Source: Temnopleurus reevesii (taxonomy: Eukaryota; Echinodermata; Echinoidea; Temnopleuroida; Temnopleuridae). Taken from it: a stretch of DNA of 11,798 nt. The notes under the pieces are model-generated. The model searched no databases and was not told where the DNA came from. It was given only the letters and a program-made list of their open reading frames with translations. The DNA is taken from contig BQKZ01001811.1 in assembly GCA_036244855.1 (NCBI GenBank), forward strand, positions 89,677-101,474, given 5' to 3'. Made by a program: the position numbers and the translations under genes. Positions 1 through 7,896 of this stretch are shown in pieces. Positions within the stretch are counted from its first letter, which is position 1. The number at the start of each line of letters is the position of its first letter.

Positions 1-8
1 GCACTTAC

Positions 9-165
9 CCCATCCGATGATAAAGTACGGGACCAGTTGGTGATTTTCTGCCGAGAAAACAGCCACCACAATGACAGTGTGTAGATACAGGCCTTCGCTC
101 AACATCCAAAAATAGTTGCACAGCTGGAAATACTGCTTAAAAACATTGTGGATCTTGCAATATAT
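9..165 (-). CDS. Calcitonin/DH31-type class B GPCR, TM3 exon (gene B, last visible exon)
   Basis: The exon encodes 52 codons plus one base. It opens with [10 protein letters not shown], runs through [20 protein letters not shown] and ends at FIIGW. The cysteine in YCK is the conserved TM3 cysteine that pairs with ECL2. NYFWML and EGLYLHT are the class B TM3 signatures, and this glutamate belongs to the family's activation lock with the TM2 histidine. The wording is closest to calcitonin/CGRP receptors, from my memory of that family. Borders: polypyrimidine acceptor TTTTTTTTCCAG upstream and donor GTAAGT at 3-8. The exon enters in phase 0 and leaves in phase 1. The next exon (TM4) of this gene must lie beyond position 1. 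The open frame, both splice sites and the motifs agree, so the call is secure; the exact ligand class is inferred. Confidence 0.93.
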
Positions 166-733
166 CTGGAAAAAAAAGTTTTACAGACATTTAGTCGCTT
201 AAATCAGAACACGTGTGGATACTGCAAACATATTTTGATATCTTCTTAGTTCATTGTCGTGTTTTTTTTTCATTGATCTGTCATTTTGTGGTATTATTAT
301 TGTACCCTCGTAAGTTTGACTGTGTTTTTTTTTCAATTTCTTTCCAATTCTGTTAGCGTTCGTCTCAATATGGCATTATAGTCCTCTACCTTTCCAATTC
401 GTTATAATTACACATGCTATACGGGATTTTATGAGATTCTACGAGACAACGGCAAAGGCATAGACAATTTAATGTTTGAATCTTTGAACAAAGTAAAATT
501 CACACATTCTTTTCAAGAATGATTCAGTTGGTATTGGAAATTTAGCTCGCCTTTTCTATCGACATGATATTTTTCGTTTTGAGGTAAACTTTTTTCTTTC
601 AAATATTTGGGCTTAAAAATCATACATGCAGTAAATTAGAAAACAATATAAAAGTGAACCATTTTTCAACAATTGGTATATTTTTTTGTATTTCTTCCTA
701 TTTTGCCATGTTATGTGTTGACCGCAGACTTAC
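166..733 (-). other. Intron of gene B between TM2 and TM3 exons
   Basis: This is 568 bp of AT-rich intron, bounded by GTAAGT at 728-733 and a T-rich tract ending in CAG at 166-168. I see no further exon, RNA gene or clear repeat in it. Confidence 0.85.
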
Positions 734-851
734 CCCATCGTTAATTATGACATCCTCCACTAGCGCAAAGAACGTAATGTTAAATACTGCGTCGAAGACG
801 AAGGAGAAGAACAGGTTCTTGTGAATGGTCACTCTGGGACAGCTCAGGGAT
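734..851 (-). CDS. Class B GPCR TM2 exon (gene B)
   Basis: The exon has one leading base and 39 codons, reading SLSCPRVTIHKNLFFSF and then a hydrophobic TM2 segment ending in VEDVIINDG. SLSC(Q/P)R(I/V)T.HKNLFFSF is the highly conserved ICL1-TM2 signature of calcitonin-receptor-like proteins. The histidine in HKNLF is the class B TM2 polar-network residue that contacts the TM3 glutamate and contributes to activation. The previous exon ends AA, and joining it to the first base A restores the family's usual lysine before SLSC. Acceptor TTACAG lies just upstream and donor GTAAGT at 728-733. The exon enters in phase 2 and leaves in phase 0, matching its neighbours. The open frame runs on a little into the intron, which only reflects chance readthrough. 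Confidence 0.94.
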
Positions 852-1596
852 CTGTAACCATGGTAACAATACGAAATCAAACATCAATTACATATTCTGT
901 TCGAAATATGAAAACATGAAAGGAACAACTTATTGCTATTAAAGACGTTACTTTTTCTTCTCAACCAGCTTCATTTATGTTTAACATATTGTATTAATAC
1001 GCGCACCCAGGATTTTGATACCCGGGGACTGAGCACAAATTCGCCCCCCCCCCCCTTCCCGGCTGAGCTGACAAGAAATAAAAAGGTCTTTACTTACATT
1101 TTGGCGTCCCCTATCAGCAATTTGACGCCCCCTTTCAACGATTTGGCGCCCTCTTTTAAGGCCTCTTTGCCATCAAACTTTGGGGCCCCCAGCTCTGACC
1201 CGGGGGGGGGGGGGGGTGCCACGGTGCGTGCATATAATTAAAGCGAGTATGTGATTTCGCTACGACCCCAATATAGAGCCATAAAAGCTTTCTAGTAATT
1301 ATGATACCCATTTCAAAACAGAACCGACCCACCTAAACGGTAGCGGGAAACAAAGAAAAGTTATAACCGGTTTTGTTGGATTTCTGGATAAAACTTAGTC
1401 ACAAGAATGTGTTTGTAACCGACACTATTTAAGAAATAGGTAAAAGCGACCTGCTGAATTATTTCGGGCTCGACGCACTGGTCGTCTCCAGCCAACCGTC
1501 TCCCTTCAGAGTGGCCGAGACTTATTTTTTTTTTAGTTTGTACAAGTTTCGGAAATATATTCAGTATTTCTGTTTAGTTAAAAATAAAGAACTTAC
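852..1596 (-). other. Intron of gene B between TM1 and TM2 exons
   Basis: The intron is 745 bp. Donor GTAAGT lies at 1591-1596 and acceptor TTACAG at 852-857. It carries the GC-rich repeat at about 996-1240, described separately. The plus-strand open frame at 933-1241 is that repeat read as protein and is not a gene. The remainder is unremarkable AT-rich sequence. Confidence 0.8.
996..1240. repeat. GC-rich interspersed repeat with a 21-bp period and C/G runs
   Basis: A GC-rich island sits in an AT-rich intron. The ends look inverted: AATACGCGCACC at about 996-1007 against GGTGCGTGCATAT at 1223-1235. A run of 12 C lies at 1044-1055 and a run of 15 G at 1202-1216, so the runs are complementary. 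Three 21-bp units beginning TTTGGCG or TTTGACG start at 1100, 1121 and 1142. No transposase is visible, so it is non-autonomous or a fragment. The family is not identified, and the exact ends are uncertain because homopolymer runs are error-prone. Confidence 0.6.
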
Positions 1597-1682
1597 TTGA
1601 AGTAGAAGAATATGAAGAGTGCGATGGAAAGCGAGATGATTGACACACTATAACCCACGTAGAAGACCAAGATGACGTGGGA
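1597..1682 (-). CDS. Class B GPCR TM1 exon (gene B)
   Basis: The exon has 28 codons plus two bases, reading SHVILVFYVGYSVSIISLSI followed by ALFIFYF and a split lysine codon. It is the first transmembrane helix. The G.S(V/L)S pattern followed by a hydrophobic run and the aromatic FYFK end matches TM1 of calcitonin-receptor-like proteins. Acceptor CAATTCAG lies upstream and donor GTAAGT at 1591-1596. It enters in phase 0 and leaves in phase 2, and it joins cleanly to the ectodomain exon and the TM2 exon. The stalk between the last ectodomain cysteine and the TM1 glycine is several residues shorter than in the vertebrate receptors as I recall them. Confidence 0.93.
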
Positions 1683-2363
1683 CTGAATTGAAAGGGAAAG
1701 TACACTGGTTAATAAACAAATTGAAATTAATTAACCGTCGCATCCAGAACCAAGTGCTTCAGCTGAACGATAATTCACACTTTATCATTGTACGTACTAC
1801 GTAAATGTTGAATACTATCCTTAAACGCTAAATAGCTAGGCTACGGAAATTTCTGAATAGGTTTACTTTTTTAATAGTTTTATTCATTTGGTAGGCCTGT
1901 TACGGGAAATATTAAATTAGGTACTCAGTTTGAAAAACAATAACAAATAAAACAGAAGTCTCCATTTACTGTTCAAAAATGTTTGCATAGAAAACTAATC
2001 TGATAAACGCATCTAAAAATGTGATTATAAATGATGAAAAATTTGCTTAGAGATGTTTTTAAAAAGAGGGCGATGACGTTCTACGGCATTTATTCCACAA
2101 ATATGAATAGTTACGCCAGAATAAGTGGAGAGAAAAGGGATCGATCTTTAACGTCACCCTCCGAGAGACATAACTGGTGCTTGATGAAAATTCTTAAAAT
2201 CTAAAATGCGGGTTACAGATACTATCTCTTTCGTACGTATTGAATCCAAATAATTTGAAAATTACTAAGATGTTCCCCTTTTGTGGCTTAACAGACATAA
2301 ACATTTATTGAAATTGCACTACACGAGGTTTACAACGTAACTGTTTATGAATTAAAAACCTAC
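1683..2363 (-). other. Intron of gene B between second ectodomain exon and TM1
   Basis: This is 681 bp of AT-rich sequence between donor GTAGGT at 2358-2363 and acceptor CAG at 1683-1685. It holds one imperfect inverted pair: GAGGGCGATGACGTT at 2066-2080 against AACGTCACCCTC at 2150-2161. Nothing else is recognisable. Confidence 0.8.
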
Positions 2364-2467
2364 CCGTTTGACTGGTGTGTAGCACGATGAATAGTTGGTC
2401 CAAGTATCATTGGTAATACTACTCACAAACCATTCCCCATTCGGCATGCATATTTTCGTCGCATTTG
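2364..2467 (-). CDS. Class B GPCR hormone-binding ectodomain, second exon (gene B)
   Basis: The exon has two leading bases and 34 codons, reading NATKICMPNGEWFVSSITN, then DTWTNYSSC and the stalk YTPVKR. It holds the fifth and sixth ectodomain cysteines (KIC and SSC). KIC..(N/D)G.WF and TW(T/S)NY..C are diagnostic of the calcitonin/CGRP/DH31 receptor ectodomain. N-glycosylation sequons are NAT, NDT and NYS. Borders are acceptor ATCTTCGCAG and donor GTAGGT (2358-2363), a less common but acceptable donor. It enters in phase 1, where the split codon G+CA gives alanine, and leaves in phase 0. Other frames hit a stop quickly, which supports this frame. Confidence 0.93.
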
Positions 2468-3006
2468 CTGCGAAGATAGATACAGAGAGAAAACAAGTCT
2501 ATTGAAAAAATCAACAAACAAATTTTGGAACATTACGAAAAAAGAAAAAAACACTTCGAGAATGAAACATTTTCAGCACCTCCCCCTTTTTTTCTGGTAG
2601 AAAAAAAATAAAAGATATATGATAAATTTGACTGGCAAATATCCGTCTCTATCTTACTAGTTTGTTGCCAATTTATTCTCAAAAACTTATGATAAACATA
2701 TTCAGGTATAAATGTTGACATATCTTGTTCCCTCAAGCTGCCAAAATATGCTCATTTGGCACCTCCTCCAAAACAAAAACAAACAAGATTGTTGGGTTTC
2801 CCTCCACCGATTACCTTAAAATCAACGACAAACATGTAAAAGACAACGCGTAAAATATATTCAGATGTTACTTCACTTAAAAGGTCAATTTTCGATATGA
2901 AATACGTTTTTACAAAACAAATGAAAATAAACTGGCCGACTGATGCTAAAAAAAGCATTTTAGGACATCAAACAAATTTCGGGGCTTATACCGGAAGTGA
3001 GCTCAC
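2468..3006 (-). other. Intron of gene B between the two ectodomain exons
   Basis: This is 539 bp of intron with donor GTGAGC at 3001-3006 and acceptor CGCAG at 2468-2472. Two short minus-strand open frames (2533-2736, 2752-2958) are low-complexity chance frames without family features. No repeat element was recognised. Confidence 0.8.
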
Positions 3007-3117
3007 CTTGAGGGTCGGATGAAGGTATCCACCATGGACAGGGGTTAACAGCGACCTCACCGGCCCGAGTGAAGTTCCAGCAATCCCAGTGATCGAACGT
3101 CAGATTGCAATACAAAC
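3007..3117 (-). CDS. Class B GPCR hormone-binding ectodomain, first visible exon (gene B)
   Basis: The exon has two leading bases, 36 codons and one trailing base, reading LYCNLTFDHWDCWNFTRAG, then EVAVNPCPWWIPSSDPQ. YCN.T(W/F)D.W.CW is the core of the class B hormone receptor domain. The aspartate and the two tryptophans that follow shape the fold. Cysteines two, three and four are present (YCN, DCW, PCP); the first must be in an upstream exon. Sequons are NLT and NFT. The usual CWPDTPAG-like stretch is replaced by CWNFTRAG, and PCPWWIP is unusual. Acceptor TTTTTTTTCTAG lies upstream and donor GTGAGC at 3001-3006. It enters in phase 1, so the previous exon should end with one base, probably G, giving the family's glycine before LYC. 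That exon, the signal peptide and the promoter were not found. Confidence 0.93.
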
Positions 3118-3929
3118 CTAGAAAAAAAACATTGGCGGCGTTTATTGCATTTGGTTTTATTTTGAGGGGGTAATTTAACGACGTGTAATGTACATATACA
3201 AATTAATTGCAAGAAAAAAAAAAAACCCCGAAATACATGTGTATCTGTGTTTTACGTTTGTTTATATGGGAGGGGGACGGGGTTGTATTGTTTTGATGAC
3301 AAAAAAAAAATGAAATTCCATATGTTTATGAACACGGTGCCTTTTCATCAATTTGAACACACATATACTTATTAAGAGTAATATATGTATTTCCGATGTT
3401 CTTATTCGATTTGATCTAAAACTGCCAATCATAACATAAAAATAAACCATGATAAACTATGGAAATGCATACTATCGCCAAAGACCGTGTACCAGTGGTT
3501 TGTAAATACATTCCGATCAACAAGAACGAATTCATGAAACACCGTCTAGATGAAGCACCATCCAGATTCAATATCAATGCAAATTATTGTTTTCGTATGG
3601 TATCCTCAAAGTGAACCGAGATTATCATATCGGTGTGAATTATGCGCGCTATACTATATGATACTAGTACCCTCGGGAATAAAGACTCCTGGAATTCTTT
3701 CCACATTTCAAGAAAATCACGAATGATTCCAATGATAAAACTAGGACAATAGACAATTGACAGTCCATCAAGAACAATAACAATAAAACAGCAATAATGA
3801 AGAAAACCCAGAAAGCTTCAGAGGGGATCTCTTGCCCATTTTTCTTTATTTATCTAAGCAATTTCAATCTAATATTTCAAAAAAAAAACTAAAACAATGT
3901 CTCTCATGTTAAATTACATATAAAATTAA

Positions 3930-3975
3930 AAACGCTCCCCGGTGGACTGAGTATTTGTAAATCCAGGGAGCGTTT
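3930..3975. repeat. Short inverted repeat (hairpin)
   Basis: AAACGCTCCCC at 3930-3940, continuing GGTGGA, pairs with TCCAGGGAGCGTTT at 3962-3975. The arms are about 14 bases around a loop of about 17, and they are GC-richer than the surroundings. The role is unknown; it may be a remnant of a small foldback element. No gene end is recognised beside it, so I do not call it a terminator. Confidence 0.6.
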
Positions 3976-4162
3976 ATAATTTCCAAATACGCTGAAATGA
4001 GCCAACGCAGGCTAAAAACGCACGGGTGTGAGTCGGTCTTAATATTCCAATTGTATACAAATCAACGTATTGAATGACCTATTGTAAAGCAGTTTAGAAA
4101 TCATTTCCCTGGTCAACACCGTCCAGGGGTGCCAACACGGGATGGTATTCGTAAAAGCGTTA

Positions 4163-4295
4163 AAGCCCCGGTCACATAGGACCCCGGAAGCAACACGATT
4201 CACCCCGACTCTTTGTTAATTCACAGTTAAGTGCCTCAAAGCAACGAGTCGGGGGTGAATCGTATTGCTTCCATGGTCCTATGTGACCGGGGCTT
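4163..4295. mobile_element. Foldback MITE, family 1, copy 1
   Basis: A 133-bp nearly palindromic element. The left arm begins AAGCCCCGGTCACATAGGA and continues CCCCGGAAGCAACACGATTCA. The right arm is its inverted copy, with a few mismatches. TA flanks both ends (4161-4162 and 4296-4297), consistent with a TA target duplication, although such a short duplication is weak proof. The centre contains CTTTGTTAATTCACAGTTAA. It has no coding capacity, so it would depend on a transposase supplied elsewhere. A second copy in opposite orientation is at 10648-10777. Confidence 0.8.
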
Positions 4296-5302
4296 TAGGA
4301 AAACTATTCATTCTCCTTTGAATAATCGTATTATTAAACATTACGAATTTCAAAGAAGTGTGAGTTTAAACGCATTACGCTCCCTCAAACTGTGACATAA
4401 AGTGTATTCAGACACGTGAATTCCATCATCGGGGGCAAAATAACTGCTATTGCCTTTTTCGGGGATTAAAAAAACACTAGAAGCACATAACATATTTTTC
4501 AGATTCATATAGTCTGAGGAAGCCTAAAATCCACCCATTACTACAGATATATGATATAATCATATTCATATATGCATTGCATGACCAAAATATTCAATGC
4601 GTTTTCTTTTTTGACAATTTAATGTTTGAAACTTAAATTTTTCACGATGTATTATAACTCCGAACGAGTGATTATCCTGAGCATGTGTAATTGGTTTGAT
4701 GCGAGGGCGTAATGCAATAAGGATTCGCTTAGAAGTCAATTATGAAGAATCTAATTTACATCTAAGTAGGAAAGATGCCTGGGAAATTTGTCTTGCTACG
4801 TCAACAAATCGAATTTCATAAAAAAAATGTTCATATTTTCTGAATGTTTGCTTGCCAATACTTCGTACGCATAATAAATGTTGTTTTGCTTCACTATTAA
4901 GACTGCATACATGTAAATGGCAAATGTTTGGATATGTATTTTTCTGGATACACAAGTGGTCAAAACTTATCTATATATATTTTTTCTACTATAATGAAAA
5001 CATTAACCGTATAGCACTACGCTTTGTTGTTTCTTGTATGGCTTTTTTTATACAAGAAACAAGAGGTCCCGAAAACAGTAGGTCCCCATCATATATACGT
5101 CAGTTTCTAGTACCTTCTTCATCTGCTTCATAATGTTCGACAGTCTTAGCAATGTATGAATCAAATATTCATCAACATTTTCCTCTCAGCATCATGCATG
5201 TTTACTCTCCCTACACGAAACAGTTCTCCCGCTTAATAACATCAGAAATAGATTTACATCGCCTGCTGTCAAGTGTTCTGGTTATGGAGCACTAAATCAT
5301 TC

Positions 5303-5357
5303 ATTCAAGAGTCACATCGATATTAAAATTCAAGAGTCACTCTGATATTAGAATTCA
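5303..5357. repeat. 25-bp direct tandem repeat, two units plus a stub
   Basis: Units beginning ATTCAAGAGTCAC start at 5303 and 5328, and a third, partial ATTCATG starts at 5353, which fixes the period at 25. The two full units differ at only a few bases. The repeat covers the stop codon of the candidate tail exon at 5323-5489, so the last residues of that frame, if real, come from a duplicated segment. Confidence 0.75.
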
Positions 5358-5489
5358 TGTGAAGCATAAATCCGGGTCTCTTTGCGTACTCAGCCATCAC
5401 AATTTTCTCGTCGTCTTCTACGACCCATGAATTATTCTGGGCTTCATGAGAATTATAGAGTGCACTTGAACTCATTAAGCGGGCAAGGT
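5323..5489 (-). other. Weak candidate C-terminal tail exon of gene A
   Basis: After a plausible acceptor (TTTTGTGTAACAG) the minus strand stays open for 54 codons to TAA. It reads LARLMSSSALYNSHEAQNNS, then an acidic stretch WVVEDDEKI, then AEYAKRPGFM. The composition is hydrophilic and acidic with serines, as expected of a receptor cytoplasmic tail, and it lies downstream of the TM7 exon on the same strand. There is no family motif to confirm it. The linking exon that should complete TM7 was not found, and no polyadenylation signal was tied to it. A chance open frame is quite possible. Confidence 0.25.
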
Positions 5490-5934
5490 CTGTTACACAA
5501 AATGATGGTTTCATATCGTCCGTGTTTTCAGGAAGTGATAGGAGCCAAAGGGAATTGTTACACGAAATGGGTTACAAATCTGTTGAAACGAGTCCTTCTA
5601 TAGAATTAACACGTTGTTAGGTAGGGTGCCCGTTGAATTGGTGCTATGTTGGGATTTTAAAACACAGACGATGTGACTTATTAATTTCTTTATACTGTTT
5701 GGTAAGTTTAGTGTGGAATGATTTTATGTAACCAGTCCCCGGTCGTGTAAGCCATTGGCTGATATGATATATTGTCTGGCGCTTTCGACACACTAAAATG
5801 CAAAGTAACAATAAAGTGGTGCCTCGGATGGCCAAGTGATATTGCGAAAAAAGTAAGAAAATGAGATGAAGGATAGTTGAAAAAATAAGACTACTTACAT
5901 TATAACCATTAAAAGTACTTTTATCACAAATAAA

Positions 5935-5974
5935 GATAATAATAAAAATAATAATAATAATGATAATAATAACA
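5935..5974. repeat. AAT-type microsatellite
   Basis: An impure run of AAT/GAT trinucleotides. On the minus strand it gives an isoleucine-rich open frame (within 5644-5982) that is not a gene. Confidence 0.85.
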
Positions 5975-6204
5975 TACAACATTCATATAGCGCTTAATAC
6001 GGTGAGTTTCTATTAAAGCGCTCTGTGCATTACCACAATTATTACATTCAATGAGAGCACCATGAGCTTAATTCCAGGTGTTGTTTCCCATTTAGGTAGT
6101 TGCGTTCAACTGCGAATTGTGTTATTCAACGTTTAAAGTGTTCATTATATGTATCGTGTTGTGGACTGTTTGAATACAAAATGTTAGAATGGCAGCTGAT
6201 TATG

Positions 6205-6363
6205 TTCAAGACACCAAACTAGCAATGTCAAGGGATTTGTGCGGAAATCGCGTTGACTTCATGTCAAAAAGCATTTGTCATATACTAATATTTTATTTAC
6301 TTTTGAGGACGAGGTTCGAGGGATATAAATGAATATTTGATATTGCTAGTTTGGATGTGAACG
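6205..6363. repeat. Inverted repeat of about 159 bp, possible small foldback element
   Basis: The left arm GTTCAAGACACCAAACTAGC, continuing AATGTCA (6205-6231), is matched in inverted form at 6338-6363. TGATATTGCTAGTTTGG lies at 6338-6354. The arms are about 26 bases with a few mismatches. No convincing target duplication or coding potential is visible. Confidence 0.55.
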
Positions 6364-7472
6364 ATCTTGCACGTTGAACAAACCACCTGAGAGATATGAG
6401 AATGCCAAATTATGAAATACAAATGTCAAATATTGAAGAAGAATGCACCACGCCGCCCCTCCTCCGTTAGGTATGAGTAAAGAGACGAGACTGTATGGAA
6501 CTGAATTATAGAACAACCATTGAACATTGAATCATTGAACATGATAATATGCATGTTTTGGCGCAACGTTTACATTCTTTGAAGCTATTTTAGTGTATAC
6601 ACTGAGAATCAGTATCAATTTCATATTCTATGTTTATACCTGTGAAAAGAAAAAAAAAACGAATATTTGTATTTCACTTTGATTTTTCAAAGGAAGCTGC
6701 CCAGCGAAGTTATTGAAGTAACTTAAATGCCAAAGGATCTATAGGGCACACTCAGGTATAATTCTTTGTTCCTAATTCATAGTATCTACATGATCATTAG
6801 TATTACCCAGTTCGGGCTTCTCTTATTAACTTGTTATCATAAAATATGTTATCATGTTTTTAATATAATATTTTTTAATTTACATTACCTTTTAAATCTT
6901 AGGTACAAAGTGAATGGAGAGTTCTCCAAATTGGCAGACATTTTGTGCCGTAGGTTGCCAATTTGAGGAGCTCATGAGGGGTAAGGTGGAAATCAAAATT
7001 TTGAAAATTCACAAGTTTTGAATGGATTATCATTTTTGCTCACATTTTACAGTTGTATCATTATCACGATATAAACTCTTTCCGTAAAATTAATTTGGGA
7101 CATGGACAATGGGGTAGTACGCCGTGTATTGAATTGTACGAACACAAAAATAACATACCGGTTCCGATTTGAATAGCATAACAAAGGAGCATTGAATTGG
7201 CGTTCAATTTATTTGTTTAAATAGAATATATCGTGATTGTTGTACTGCNGGATTATGTACGCGAACAATATTAATATTACGCCATCTACGTTAGAAACGT
7301 CTCGATCCCTGCAGATGATAATTTAGTTTATACACTATTTCTTGCTGACAGTAGCTAAATCTTATTATTTCAGAAGATAAATTGGTAATGGAATTGAAAG
7401 CACTGGCCTCAAATTGAAGCCTAAACTCCCACTCCTCCCATCACAACTTATACAGTATAAACGCTAGTCTTG

Positions 7473-7501
7473 ATTTAACACCGGACTCTAAGGTGTTAAA
7501 T
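7473..7501. repeat. Perfect 10-bp hairpin
   Basis: ATTTAACACC at 7473-7482 pairs perfectly with GGTGTTAAAT at 7492-7501 across a 9-base loop. A related AACACC motif occurs again near 7522. It lies about 70 bp from the Harbinger-like MITE. It may be the end of another small repeat. Confidence 0.6.
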
Positions 7502-7572
7502 GTAACTGTAGGTGCTATCATAACACCCGACAGTGTGACTTAACAGTTGGTGGCGCGGTAAAGCTGAACTTA

Positions 7573-7736
7573 GGGGGCGTTGCTCAAAAGTTGCAATTTA
7601 TCGCAAGTTGCAGTTGATCGAAACGTGCCAATCAAAATCATTGTTTCATTTGCGTCTAGTTAAATGTGCATATCGTGCGCGAATGGAAATACGCGTTAAA
7701 ATTTGCAAAGTTGCAGTTGATTTTGAACAACACCCC
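7573..7736. mobile_element. PIF/Harbinger-like MITE with TTA target duplications
   Basis: A 164-bp element. The left end reads GGGGGCGTTGCTCAAAAGTT, and the right end, read inward on the other strand, is GGGGTGTTGTTCAAAATCAA. TTA flanks it directly on both sides (7570-7572 and 7737-7739). A three-base TTA/TAA duplication with G-rich termini followed by GTT is the pattern known for PIF/Harbinger elements; assignment to that superfamily is inference. It has no coding capacity. It sits in the intron after the TM6-TM7 exon, with its outer duplication only 24 bp from the donor site. Confidence 0.75.
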
Positions 7737-7763
7737 TTAGTTTAAGAATTTAAAGCTACTTAC

Positions 7764-7896
7764 TTGGAAAGAGAGAATAACGGCCATGACATAGGAGTAG
7801 ATCTCCTCAGCTAAACCTGGAGGAGGGGCGGCTGGTAAGATGATGTAATGGAGACCAAGGAGTGGTAGTAGGATGAGAGTCGCCCTCACAGCTCGA
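7764..7896 (-). CDS. Class B GPCR TM6-ECL3-TM7 exon (gene A, last secure exon)
   Basis: The exon has one leading base and 44 codons, reading RAVRATLILLPLLGLHYIIL, then PAAPPPGLAEEIYSYVM and AVILSFQ. (K/R)AVRATLIL(V/L)PLLG is the conserved ICL3-TM6 signature of calcitonin/CGRP receptors, and PLLG is the class B TM6 kink. AEE.Y.Y(V/I)M begins TM7, and the final glutamine is the conserved FQ at which the family typically has a splice site before glycine. ECL3 (PAAPPPG) is proline-rich. Acceptor TATAATTCTAG lies upstream and donor GTAAGT at 7758-7763. It enters in phase 2, where AC+T gives threonine, and leaves in phase 0. The rest of TM7 and the tail should follow at lower coordinates but were not recognised. 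Confidence 0.94.

Larger units (their letters stand above)
3118..7763. other. 4.6-kb interval with no securely recognised exon
   Basis: If the two groups are tandem genes, this stretch should hold the end of TM7 and the C-terminal tail of gene A, an intergenic spacer, and the promoter, signal-peptide exon and first ectodomain exon of gene B. I found no sequence matching the expected end of TM7 (a phenylalanine/cysteine-rich helix followed by NGE) and no convincing first exon of B. What is visible is a hairpin (3930-3975), a foldback element (4163-4295), a 25-bp tandem repeat, a weak candidate tail exon (5323-5489), an ATT-type microsatellite, an inverted repeat (6205-6363) and a Harbinger-like MITE (7573-7736). 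An ambiguous base lies at 7249. The missing exons may be short, diverged or absent. Confidence 0.6.

Noticed and set aside
933..1241. 102-codon plus-strand open frame ending in a glycine run.
   Set aside because: It is the GC-rich repeat read as protein; the glycine run is the G homopolymer.
3768..3839. Minus-strand ATG in good context followed by a basic then hydrophobic stretch (MGKRSPLKLSGFSSLLLFYC), resembling a signal peptide for gene B.
   Set aside because: The frame stops after 23 codons and no acceptable splice donor (GTAAG-like) precedes the stop, so it cannot be joined to the ectodomain exon.
4740..5133. Overlapping open frames on both strands (4740-4955 minus, 4852-5133 plus).
   Set aside because: They have cysteine/histidine- and tyrosine-rich chance composition, no motif and no supporting splice sites.
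5644..5982. 112-codon minus-strand open frame with a GTAAGT donor near 5893-5898 and FNGY before it.
   Set aside because: The N-terminal part is translated microsatellite, the rest has no family motif, and the FNG match is too short to mean the end of TM7.
6766..6966. Plus-strand open frame containing NGEF and a basic end, faintly like the end of TM7 in class B receptors.
   Set aside because: It is on the strand opposite to all receptor exons and lacks the preceding phenylalanine/cysteine-rich helix; likely chance.
7158..7191. Minus-strand ATG frame MLLCYAIQIGT ending at a GTATGT donor in the phase needed for the first ectodomain exon of gene B.
   Set aside because: It gives no signal peptide, the spacing between the first and second cysteines would be unusually short, and an open frame this short arises easily by chance.
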